From: Caenorhabditis elegans
Taxonomy: Eukaryota > Nematoda > Chromadorea > Rhabditida > Rhabditidae
Length of the DNA stretch: 64,000 bases
NCBI RefSeq assembly: GCF_000002985.6
Contig: NC_003279.8
Location: 2,418,001-2,482,000, forward strand
Reading direction: 5' to 3'
Shown here one piece after another: positions 54,418 through 64,000 of the stretch. The notes beneath the pieces are model-generated. The model searched no databases. It worked only from the letters and a program-made list of their open reading frames with translations, and had not been told where the DNA came from. The translations under genes were made by a program, and so were the position numbers. Position 1 is the first letter of the stretch. Every line of letters begins with the position of its first letter.

Positions 54418-57400
54418 TTATCGATTGCAGCTGGAACTTCCGCAACACTTGTCAAGATCCAGTTCAAGCATCAGATCGTCGTCCTCTTCTTTCGACTTTT
54501 TTGGCTGTAAAATTGGGATTTTTGCCATTTTTCGGGATTTTATGGCTAAAAAATTGGGATTTTTGCCATTTTTCGGGTTTTTTTTGGCATAAAATTTTGA
54601 GTTTTTTCGGGCTTTTTTTGGCTTAACTTGCTGGCTTTTTGGCAATTTTTCGGGGTTTTTTGGCCTAAAATGTTTACTTTTTTTGCCATTTTTCTGGCAT
54701 ATTTGGGCTAAAATTTTTTGAGTTTTTCGCCAGTTTTCGGGCTTTTTTGCCATTATTCTGGCTATTTTTGGATTAAATTGCTGACTTTGGCCATTTTTCG
54801 GGCTTTTTTTGGGCTCAAAATTGAGAAAGGCGGTCGAATTTGTTCGGAAATTGTCTATTGAAAAAAAAAATGAATTTCCAGCTTCAAAAATTCGCCAAAA
54901 TTTGAATTTTTCGAAATTTTAGCCATTTTTTTAGACATTTTTTTGTTCTCAAAATTCAGAAAAGCAATGACATTTTATTCGAAATTCCGGTTTTTATTTG
55001 GAAATTTTCAGAAAAAATTAATTTCCAGCTTTATAAATTTGCCAAAATTCGAATTTTTCAAAAAAATTTTTAAACAATATTCTGAATTTAAAAAAAACTT
55101 TTATATTCTGAATTTCGACTAGTTTTTCGAATTTTTTGGAGAAGATGTGTATTTCTTTTTGAACTTTTTCTAGTTTTTAAAAACTTCCAAAACTTTTTTT
55201 TTCTAGAAAATTCAATTTTAACAGCAAATTTTGCAATTTTCCGACATTTCTGGCTCAATTTTTTATTTTTTAAAACTATTTTTAACGGTTTTTCAACAAA
55301 AAAACCGTACCGCAACTCCATGAATATTCTGTGACTTCCACAGTTGTGCATAGAGCCCGTCCACCGCTAAAAGATCAAAATGTGATCCTTTTTCAGCGAC
55401 TTTTCCATCTTGAAGCACATAAATAATATCAGCATCGACAATTGTCGCCAGACGATGTGCAATAAAAAGAGATGTTCGTTTTTCGACGGCTCCTTTTAAC
55501 GCTTTCATAATATTTGATTCAGTGATTGCATCCAGTGAAGATGTGGCTTCATCGTAAATAACAAATGGAGCATTTTTAAGAATTGCTCGAGCAATTGCAA
55601 CTCTCTGCTTCTCTCCTCCAGACAATTTTAGTCCTCTCTCACCGACAAGCGTCTCGTAACCCTGAAAATCGATCGAAAATTAGGAGTAGCATATTTTAAT
55701 GAGAAATTTTGAAAAAAAAAGTTGAAAACTGCTCGAAAAAAAAAGTGAAACTTTAATTTTTTGGGATTTGCCCGAAAAAATTTGAAAAAAAAACAAAATT
55801 CGGAAGAGTTGTGAAGTTTTGTACCAAATTCAAAATTTTATTAAAAATTTGAATTTCCAGTGAATTTGATTTTAAGATATATCGGAAATAAAAAATTTCT
55901 CGAAGCAAAAAGTCCAATTTTTTAAAATTCGTCAGAAAAATTTTACAAAAAATGAGATTCTCGATCAAAGTTTTGAAAAATTCGAAAAATTCAAATTTCG
56001 GCGAAGTTTTAAAGCTGGAAATTAATTAAAATTTCGTATAAATTAAAATTTCTAAGACCCTATTTATGCTCCTGATAATGAATATCAATATGAAAAAAAT
56101 CAAAAAGATTTCCCTGATTTTATAGATTAATTTTTTTAAATCCGAAAATCCAAAGTATAAAATTCAAACGACAAACTTTGCCGCCAGAGACTAAGCCACG
56201 CCCATGATAACCGTGCCGTAGGTGTGGATTTACGAGATTAATATTTTTCATCCAATTTCATACCAATTTTCCAGATTTTTCCCATTTTTTCGTGGTTTTA
56301 CATTGAAATTTTAGTAATTTTCCTTAATTTATGACTTTTTTTCGTTTCCATTGACTAAAATTCATAAATTAATGAAGACCACAAAAATTTCAGTGTGAAA
56401 AACAACGAAAAAATGGGAGAAATCTGGGAAATCTGTGTGAAAATTTGAAAAAAAAAATGAATGAAAAATATTCATCTCGTAAATCCACACCTGCGGCACG
56501 GTTATCATGGGCGTGGCTTAGTCTCTGGCGGCAAAATTTGTTGTTTGAATTTTATACATTTGGATTTTTGGATTTTAAAAAATTAATACAAAATCAGGGA
56601 AATTTTTTGATTTTTTTCAAATTGATATTCGGTATCAGGAGCATAAACAGGTTCTCAGAAATTTGAATTTATACGAAATTTTTATTAATTTCCAGCTTTA
56701 AAACTTCGCCGAAATTTGAATTTTTCGAATTTTTCAAAACTTTGATCGAGAATCTCATTTTTGTTAAATTTTTCTGACGAAATTTTTGAAAAAATTGGAC
56801 TTTTTCCGATAAATTTTAAAATCAAATTCACTGGAAATTCAAATTTTTGAACAGTGAACATTTTTTTAATGAAATTTTGAATTTGGTACAAAAATTCACA
56901 ACTCTTCTGAATTTTGTTTTTTTTTTAAATTTTTTTCCGGGAAAAACCCAAAAATTGAAATTTCAACTTAGGGCCTATAGAGCAATTTTCGTCCGAGCCG
57001 TCCACTCACATTAGGCATAGCAAGTACAGATTCGTGTAGATCCGCAAGCTTAGCCGCCTGATAAACCTCTTCCATCGACGCTGACGGCCTTCCATACGCC
57101 AAATTATAGAAAATTGTATCATGGAAAAGTACGGAATCCTGTGGAACAATACTAATACTTTGCCGGAGTGAATCCAGTGTTAAATCTCGAGTTTCTAGTC
57201 CATTAATTCGTACATTTCCACTTTCTGTGTCATAAAGTCTATAGAGAAGCCGAACAATTGTCGATTTTCCCGAACCACTTCCACCGACGATTGCAACTTT
57301 TTTTCCGACCGGAATTTCCAAATCTAATCCCTTTAAAATCGGCTTTTCGGGGAGATATCCAAAATGCACATTTTCAAATTTCAAACTAATATCGTTATCG

Positions 57401-58089
57401 ACAATTTCGAGCCGTTTCGCGTCGGCAGCCTCCACGATTTTTGGTTTTAACGTCAAAAGTGAGAACATTTGATTCATATCTACAAGTCCTTGACGAACTT
57501 CTCGATATACTGAACCCAAAAAGTTGAGTGGAATTGATAACTGGAAGAGAAGAGTATTCGCGAGAATGAGATCTCCGATTGTTAAGTCGCCAGCCGCGAT
57601 TCGTGTTCCTGCCATGCACATTACACCGATTAGAGCTCCTGGAAGAAGATTTTTGGAATTTAGAGAGAGATTAAAACAACGATCTGTGCAGTTCGGCTTT
57701 TTTTAATTCTCGGAGTATTTTTTTTTTGAAAAAAAAAACTAATTTTTTGAGCTAGAAGAACCAATTGAAACACGACTTTTTTTTAAAACTATTCGGAGCC
57801 ATTTTTATATTCAAAACTCAAAAATGTGCGCAAAAAAATAAAAAAATTTCAGAAGTTATCGGATTTTTACTGCATTTATATATAATTTGTTTTCCGGAGC
57901 AAATGAAAATTGAAAAATCTAATTGCTTTTTTAATACTTGGAGCCATTTTTGTGTTCAAATCCCGTTTTCTAGCTAAAAACTCTAAAATGTGCAAAGATA
58001 TTGAGTTTTCTGACTGAAAACTTATAGTTTTCGAGTTTAAAATCGAAAAATCAATTATTGTGCCAAAAAATTTATGCATTTTTATACTG

Positions 58090-58129
<40 letters not shown>

Positions 58130-61100
58130 CTTTGTGTAATAATTCATTTTTCGGTTTTTAATTCGGAAAAATGTCAAAAAAATCGATACATCATTTTGTG
58201 GGCTCATAGCGAAAATCTAAAAAAATATGGAAACTTCTAAAGTTGAAAGTTTTTTTAAAAAACATTTATTAAGTGGAAAAATTAAAATTTTCGATTTTAA
58301 AAATAATTTCTCTGTTTTCTCATGAAAATGTATAGCTTCATGCAGATTTTTTCTCGATTTTCTCCGAAAAACTTCGGGAAAAATTGAAAATCTGTTCATC
58401 GGTTTTTTTTCCAGAAAATTATCAATTTTTCGCTATAATTAGATCATTTTATACATCAAAAATATTTCGAATAATGAATTTTTTTTTCTCTAAAAATATA
58501 ACAAAATTTCCGAACATTTTTTCAAGCAATATGTCTCAAATTCGTTGGAAATTCAAAAAATTCAAAAAATTGGTTTTAAATCCCACTAATTTCCACCGCA
58601 AATTTTTGGGTTTTCCAAAGGCCATTTTTCTATTTTTTGTTAAGAAAAAATCCAGATTTTTCTCGATTTTCTCCGAAAAACAACGAAACTTTCAGGAAAA
58701 AAAAACTAATTTCGACGTTTTTTTGTATTTTTTCTATAAAAAAACTTCTACATCAAAAATATTTCAAATAAAGCATTTTTCGGATTATTAAAAAACTAAA
58801 AATATCTTCCATTCTCTGGAAATTTCAGAAAATTCGTAAAAATATTTTTTTTGAGCAAAAAAAAATTTAAATTGCTCCTATTATGGGAACATGCAATGCG
58901 TATTGCACAACACATTTGACGCGTAAAATATCTCGTAGCGAAAACTACAGTAACCTTTTAAATGACTACTGTAGGTCGATTTACGGGATCTCGATTTATT
59001 TCATTTCAATATTCTAGTCCGTAAATCGACCAAAGAGCGTCATTCAAAGGGTTACTGTAGTTTTCGCTACAAGATATTTCGCCCGTCAAATATGTTGCAC
59101 AATACGCATTCTCAGAATTTAGTGTTCCCGTAATAGTGTCGTTAATTGTTTTGGCACAGGGCAATTTTCAAGCACCATTTCGGGTATTTTTCGAACTTTT
59201 CCGGAAAAATCTTTCTAAATTTCTGAATTAATATTAGATCTGAGAAAAAAATTGGATTCTCATACTGAATTAAAGATCATTTTCCATATCAAAAAATCTC
59301 AAAAAAAAAAATTAACGAAAAGTCGCGAGTTTTTTTTTTTGAGTTTTCAAAAAAAAATTTTGAAAAATAATTAAATTGCGCTGTTCATCTGTTTTTGTGA
59401 AAATTATCGATTTTTGCCGTAATTAGATCATTTTCTATACCTAAATATCTCGAAATTGGAATTTCTTAGTTTCAAAAAAAAATTTAGCGAAAATTTTTTT
59501 TGGGTTTTCAATAATTATAGAAAAAAATTCAAATTACCTCTAATTTCGGCCATTTTTCTATTTTTTGTTAAGAAAAATTCCAGATTTTTCTCGATTTTCT
59601 CCGAAAAACAACGAAAATTTCACGAAAAAAAAAACTAATTTCGACTTTTTTTGTATTTTTTCTAAAAAAAGCACTTTTCGGATTCAAAAAATATTTAAAA
59701 ATTAAAATTTAAAAAAACTCTAATTCTCTGGAAATTTCAGAAAATTCATAAAAAATTTTTTTGAACAATTAAAAAAAAAGTTAAATTGCTCCTATTCTTG
59801 GAACGTGCAATTCTGAGAATGCGTATTACACAACATATTTGACGCGCAAAATAGGGTCTCGTAGCGAAAACTACAGTAATTCTTTAAATGACTACTGTAG
59901 CGCCCTTGTGTCGATTTACGGGATCTCGATTTATTTCATTTCAATATTCGAGCCCGTAAATCGACCAAAGCGCGTCATTTAAAGGATTACTGTAGTTTTC
60001 GCTACGAGATATTTTGCGCGTCAAATATGTTGTGCAGTACGCATTCTCAGAATTTTGTGTCGCCCGTAATAATTTCCGGCCATTTGACTATTTTTCGTTA
60101 AAAATTATCAGATTTTTTCGATTTTCTCAGAAAAACACCGAAATTTTCGAAAAAAAGAAAATTTCCGCTTTTTTTGTATTTTTTTTTCGCCGCTCAAAAA
60201 AATTCTCTAGAAATTTCAGAGATCTACCTGAAAAAATGGCATTCTGAGTGAAATTGAGCAGAGCCAACGATGAAGTCGTCTTCAAAGAGGCTCCTTCATA
60301 TTTCTTCAAAAAATGATCATATCGATCCGCTTCAAATTTCTCATTATTGAAATATTTGACAGTTTCATAGTTGATAAGCGAATCGATAGCCTTATTTCCA
60401 GCATCATTATCCGCCTGATTCATTTGATGTCGAAATTTGGTTCTCCATTTCGTGACACCAAGTGTCGCAATTCCATACATTCCAATACTTCCCATTGTCA
60501 TATAGGCGAATTCTGGTCCGAGAGTTCCCGTAAATAATGCTGAAACCATTCCAATTTCTACGGCTGTCGGAATTAAATTAAATATCAGTGAAGAGAGCAC
60601 AAAGCTCATTCCACGTGTTCCTCTATCGATTGCTTTTGAGAGAGCTCCAGTTTGACGGTTCAAGTGGAACGAGAGATCCAGAGAGTGAAGATGGAGGAAA
60701 ATCGATCGGGAAATGCTTCGGATAGAGTTTTGCGCGACTTTTGCGAAGACTGCGTTGCGGAGCTCGTTGAATAGGGAGGCGGTGGCACGGGCGATGCCGT
60801 CTGCAATTAAAATTAATTTTGTTTTTGCTGAAAATTACAGAAAATAGGCCTTTAATGACCGATGAAATATTGAAATGAAATAAATCGAGAGATCCAGTAA
60901 ATCGACACAAGGGCGCTACAGTAGTCATTTAAAGAATTACTGTAGTTTTCGCTACGAGATATTTTGCGCGTCAAATATGTTGTGTAATACGCATTCTCAG
61001 AATTGCACGTTCCAATAATAGGAGCAATTTAACTTTTTTTTATTGTTCAAAAAAAATTTTTTATGAATTTTCTGAAATTTCCAGAGAATTAGAGTTTTTT

Positions 61101-62568
61101 TTTTAATTTTAATTTTTAAATATTTTTTCATGAACTGTTAAACATTTATTAAATTTTTCTAAATTTTTTTTTTTAGTTTTGCAAAAAAAAAAAGGTTTTT
61201 TTTTTCAGTTGAGAAAATGTTTTGAAATTTTGGATTTAAAAAATGTTTTGATAATTTTTTCAAAGCAGTTTTTCAGCTGAAAAACATCTCTAAACAGTTA
61301 TTTCGGCTGGAAATTTGTTTAAATCATAAAAATTCACTGAAAAGCGATTAAGCTTTCGTGATTTTACGGAAAAATGCACAAAAAAAACCTAATAATATGC
61401 AATTTTTGGAGAAATATTTCGAATTTCCAAAAAACAATTCCAGGTGTTCCCTTATTTTTAATAACATTGTTATTTATTTTCTCGTTTTCATATAAAAATG
61501 GAATTGTTTGAAAATTTTTCTGGAAATAACACCTAAAATTCTTCTTAAAATGAGCAAAGTATTATTATTTTACTTTAAAAAGTCTTGAAAAAAAAAACCA
61601 TAAAACCCATATAAAAATGGTTCAAAATTCAGAAAATTTCACCAAAAAAATTTGATTTTTTAATAAGGCTTATTCCTTTTTAATTTTTTTTTTTGGTTTT
61701 TTTCTGGTGAAATTTCCTGAATGTTAAACCATTTTTGTATGGTTTTTATGGTTTTTTCAAGATTTTTTAAAGTAAAATGATAACTTTGCACATTTTTTTA
61801 GAAGAATTTTAGGCGTTTTTCCGGAACATTTTTCAAAAATGCACTATTTAAATAAAATGAAAATGAAAAATACCAATGTTGTAAATAAGAACACTACTGA
61901 ATATTTTTTTTTGAAAATTCGAAATATTTTCTCAAAAATTGAATACTATTAGGTTTTTGTGTACTACTTTCCCATAAAATTTCAAAAGTTTAACCGATTA
62001 TTAGTGAATTTTCAAGCTTCAAACAAATTTCCAGCCGAAATAACTTTTTTAAAGATTGCTTTAAGTAGAAAAACTGCGCCGAAAGCAAGAAAAATTAATT
62101 TTTTGACACTTTTTTTAATTGCGCCGAAAAAACTAATTTTGAACACAAAAATTGGCTGGTGAAAAAAAAAAAAGATTTTTTCGATTTAAAAAATTAAACC
62201 GACTTTTAACACTTTTTTCAGAAGTTTTTTGGGATTAAAAAAAAATTACCAATTCAATATCTATAGTTTCTACATAGAATTTTGATTATTTTAAAAAACT
62301 CACAAGCAATACACGTGGCAATTCCAGCAGTAAAAATAGTCTGTGAAGGCGTCCCGTCAAATGTTAATTTCAGAAATTCGGGAGCTTTTCCATTATAATA
62401 ATTAACAATATCACGAAGTAGAAATGGAACAGAAACATTCGCCAATTTTGCAGCTATCAGAAGGCAAAGTGCAACTAAAACTCGTCGTTTTATTTCTGGT
62501 TTATCCTTTGGCCAAACAAATTTCAAAAGTCGCTGTACTAATTGATAACCGCTTAGTTGTCCGGACGC
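54418..62568 (-). CDS. abtm-1: mitochondrial ABC half-transporter ABCB7/ATM1 type (5' part outside)
   Basis: Exons in the window: 62568-62304, 60800-60228, 57638-57010, 55661-55311 and 54504-54418 (stop), all in phase, about 635 residues. The first begins inside the protein ([20 protein letters not shown]), so the N-terminus and mitochondrial targeting sequence are beyond 64000. Order: six-helix membrane domain ([60 protein letters not shown]), then the nucleotide-binding domain with Walker [10 protein letters not shown], signature LSGGEKQR, Walker [13 protein letters not shown] and H-loop AHRL. The tail [12 protein letters not shown] resembles the Cys-rich end of ABCB7. Family role: exports a glutathione/sulphur compound from the matrix for cytosolic Fe-S protein assembly. 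Introns are 0.8-2.6 kb and full of palindromes. Confidence 0.95.
54505..54830. repeat. short-period repeat in the last abtm-1 intron
   Basis: Units like ATTTTTGCCATTTTTCGGG with TTGGCTAAAAA recur about eight times between 54510 and 54810, period ~50. Non-coding. Confidence 0.7.
55745..56960. repeat. 1.2-kb palindrome filling an abtm-1 intron
   Basis: Centred near 56350. GGGATTTGCCCGAAAAAATT (55760) pairs with TTTTTTTCCGGGAAAAACCC (56932). GAATTTGATTTTAAGATATA pairs with its counterpart near 56815. ACCGTGCCGTAGGTGTGGAT (56210) pairs with ATCCACACCTGCGGCACGGT (56484). Arms are about 80-90% matched by eye. It spans nearly all of the intron 55662-57009. Confidence 0.82.
58093..58127. repeat. (TA)n microsatellite
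   Basis: About 17 uninterrupted TA units in the abtm-1 intron between the exons at 60800-60228 and 57638-57010. Confidence 0.95.
58380..60070. repeat. tandem duplication of an intron module
   Basis: Unit 1 (58380-59150) and unit 2 (59390-60070) share, in order, GCCATTTTTCTATTTTTTGT, TTTTTCTCGATTTTCTCCGA, CTCTGGAAATTTCAGAAAAT, TTAAATTGCTCCTATT and the ACATATTTGACGCGC palindrome. A third partial unit starts at 60075. All lie in one abtm-1 intron. Confidence 0.8.
60880..61110. repeat. inverted copy of the intron module beyond the 573-base exon
   Basis: ATTGCACGTTCCAATAATAG then GAGCAATTTAACTTTTTTTT (60993-61040) and ATTTTCTGAAATTTCCAGAG are the inverse of 59700-59830; TAATTCTTTAAATGACTACT at 59877 is inverted at ~60925. 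The exon at 60800-60228 therefore sits between complementary repeats. Confidence 0.82.
61260..62060. repeat. imperfect ~800-bp palindrome in abtm-1 intron
   Basis: Centre near 61660. Pairs: TTTCGGCTGGAAATTTGTTT (61300) with AACAAATTTCCAGCCGAAAT (62022); CATATAAAAATGGTTCAAAA with TTAAACCATTTTTGTATGG; CCTAAAATTCTTCTTAAAAT with TTTAGAAGAATTTTAGG. No coding content. Confidence 0.75.
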
Positions 62569-62726
62569 CTGAAAAAAATGGAAATTTTTGGAATAAAATA
62601 ATTTTTTTTTTTTTTGCGAAATTTTGCGCCAAAAATTTCTTTTTTAGCATGAATTTCTAGAGAAAAAATCTCAAAATTTTGAAAATTGAGAGAAAAAAAA
62701 AACAAAAAATGAGATTTTTTGAATTT

Positions 62727-63365
62727 AAAGGGGGAGTAGAGTTTGTGGGTATTTTGCTTAAATAGACTAAAACTGGACCAAAACCACCGAATTTCATAAC
62801 GAGACTTCACAAAAAATTTCCTAAACTTTTTTATGGCGGGTCAAAATTTCGAAAAAAAGAGTTAAATTTTGCTAAAATCTGAAATTTCGCACACTTTTCT
62901 TTGTCTCACAGCCGCTTGATTTTAGTTTTTCTGAAATTATCACCCTTTAATCCTTGTTTTGGTAATTTATCTCGCGGAAATTCGTTGATTAAGACAACTT
63001 TTAAGCCGATAGGCATCCAAAAATGATCAAAATTGGATGCCTACTCTCAAATTGGATGCCTACTCAACTTTTAAGCCTATCGGCTTAAAAGTTGTCTCAA
63101 TCAACGAATTTCCGCGAGATAAATTACCAAAATAAGGTTAAAAGGTGATAATTTCAGAAAAAAACTGAAATCCAGCGGCTGTGACAAAGAAAAGTGTGCG
63201 AAATTTCAGATTTTAGCAAAATTTGGCTTTATTTTTTCGAAATTTTGACCCGCCATAAAAAATTTTTGCAAATTTTTTGTGAAGTCTCATTATGAAATTC
63301 GGTGGTTTTGGACCAGTTTTAGTCTATTTAAGCAAAATACCCACAAACTCTACTCCCCCTTTAAA
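62727..63365. mobile_element. 640-bp foldback element
   Basis: Arms of ~300 bp: AAAGGGGGAGTAGAGTTTGT at 62727 and ACAAACTCTACTCCCCCTTT ending 63362; CACCGAATTTCATAACGAGA against TCTCATTATGAAATTCGGTG. The loop holds ATTGGATGCCTACTC twice, inside GCCGATAGGCAT / AAGCCTATCGGC. Related single-ended sequence occurs near 26000-26090. Confidence 0.85.
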
Positions 63366-63454
63366 AAATGCTGGAATTAAAAAAAAAAAAAAAAAATTTT
63401 CATGAAAAATCCGAATTTTCAGACTTTTTGATTTTTAAGAAAAAGCTCCAAAAC

Positions 63455-63735
63455 TAAGGTAACTGGCCTCGAAACGACAATTTTTGGTATACAAAAACAG
63501 GTGTGCGCCTTTAAAGATTACTGTAATTTCAATTTTTCTCAGTATTTGTTAAATTTTTTTAAAAAATTATGTTTATTTTCAAGTTTTTTAACAAATAATT
63601 CAATTTTTCACTAAAAAATATGAAAATCGATAAAAAATGCCAAGTTTCAAATTACAGTACTCTCTTTAAAGGCGCACACCTTTTCAAATTCACCAAAACT
63701 TTTCGTTTCGAGACCGGCGACCGTAGTTTTTCGCT
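63455..63735. repeat. palindromic MITE, GTGCGCCTTTAAAG family
   Basis: CTCGAAACGACAATTTTTGG, GTGTGCGCCTTTAAAGATTA on the left; TACAGTACTCTCTTTAAAGG, CGCACACC and GTTTCGAGACCGGCGACCGT on the right. Same family as 4060-4320. Confidence 0.85.
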
Positions 63736-64000
63736 AATAAAACGAGTTTTTCAAGTTTTTTTTTCTGAAAAATCAAAGAAAAACTTTGAAAATCTCTTTT
63801 TTTTCCAGATTTATCGCAAAAAATGTGTCCGAAATTGACAAAATTTTGCAATTTTCGTAAATTTTTTAAGAATTTTTTTCTCTAGAAATTCATGCCGAAT
63901 TGGTTGAAAATGTGTTTTTTCGACTGAATTTCGAAAAAAAAGAGAACATTTTTGAAATTTTTATTTGAGAAAAAACTCAAAATAAATTCCGATTTTTATT
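63736..64000. other. abtm-1 intron sequence to window edge
   Basis: AT-rich intron text with no exon recognised. The upstream exons of abtm-1 must lie beyond 64000. Confidence 0.5.

Noticed and set aside
1..64000. tRNA or rRNA genes
   Set aside because: No convincing cloverleaf with A and B boxes was found by eye; a tRNA-finding program would settle this.

Overview
The window is nematode DNA, almost certainly Caenorhabditis elegans. The evidence is short AT-rich introns with TTTTCAG acceptors, trans-splice-type acceptors just ahead of several start codons, degenerate TTAGGC (nematode telomere) words and many palindromic repeats. The order ETF-beta, did-2/CHMP1, SH2 tyrosine kinase, a small kinase, TIPIN, ubxn-1, innexin, TMEM50, ABCB7/abtm-1 matches what I remember of the F23C8 to Y74C10 part of chromosome I. 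That placement and the gene symbols are from memory; the exon models were built by hand here and all close in frame unless stated.

Layout. 0.6-7.1 kb: minus-strand genes for mitochondrial electron transfer flavoprotein beta, the ESCRT-III protein CHMP1/DID-2 and a Fer-like SH2 tyrosine kinase. 7.1-11.8 kb: a gene-free nest of mobile DNA. A satellite is interrupted by a palindromic MITE, by one hAT-type element inside another, and by an LTR retrotransposon that itself carries a Helitron-like insert. 11.8-15.6 kb: a TSSK-like kinase and the replication-fork protein TIPIN (both minus). 16.0-17.6 kb: ubxn-1 (plus), head to head with TIPIN. 17.3-34.2 kb: a rearranged block. The 3' junction between ubxn-1 and an innexin occurs twice, once with a live ubxn-1 end plus a dead innexin exon (17.3-17.9 kb), once with a dead ubxn-1 end plus the live innexin exon (31.0 and 33.7-34.2 kb). 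Between the copies lie two paralogues of an unrecognised gene family (20.7-24.9 kb broken, 28.7-30.4 kb nearly intact), retrotransposon remnants and MITEs. The second junction copy is split by a 2.65-kb element with 48-bp terminal inverted repeats that carries a decayed multi-exon gene. 34.0-38.4 kb: the innexin. 38.4-51.0 kb: gene-poor DNA with telomere-like arrays, long palindromes, a tandem duplication and a mariner-sized relic. 51.0-62.6 kb: TMEM50 and, upstream of it, abtm-1/ABCB7; the 5' end of abtm-1 lies beyond the window.

The conserved genes are unrelated housekeeping functions: mitochondrial electron transfer, endosomal sorting, fork protection, p97/ubiquitin cofactor, gap junction and mitochondrial Fe-S export. 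I see no multi-gene pathway. The most unusual content is structural: the reciprocal pseudo-exon duplication, the gene-carrying TIR element, the nested transposons with intact target-site duplications, and inverted repeats flanking internal exons. No tRNA, rRNA or CRISPR array was recognised.
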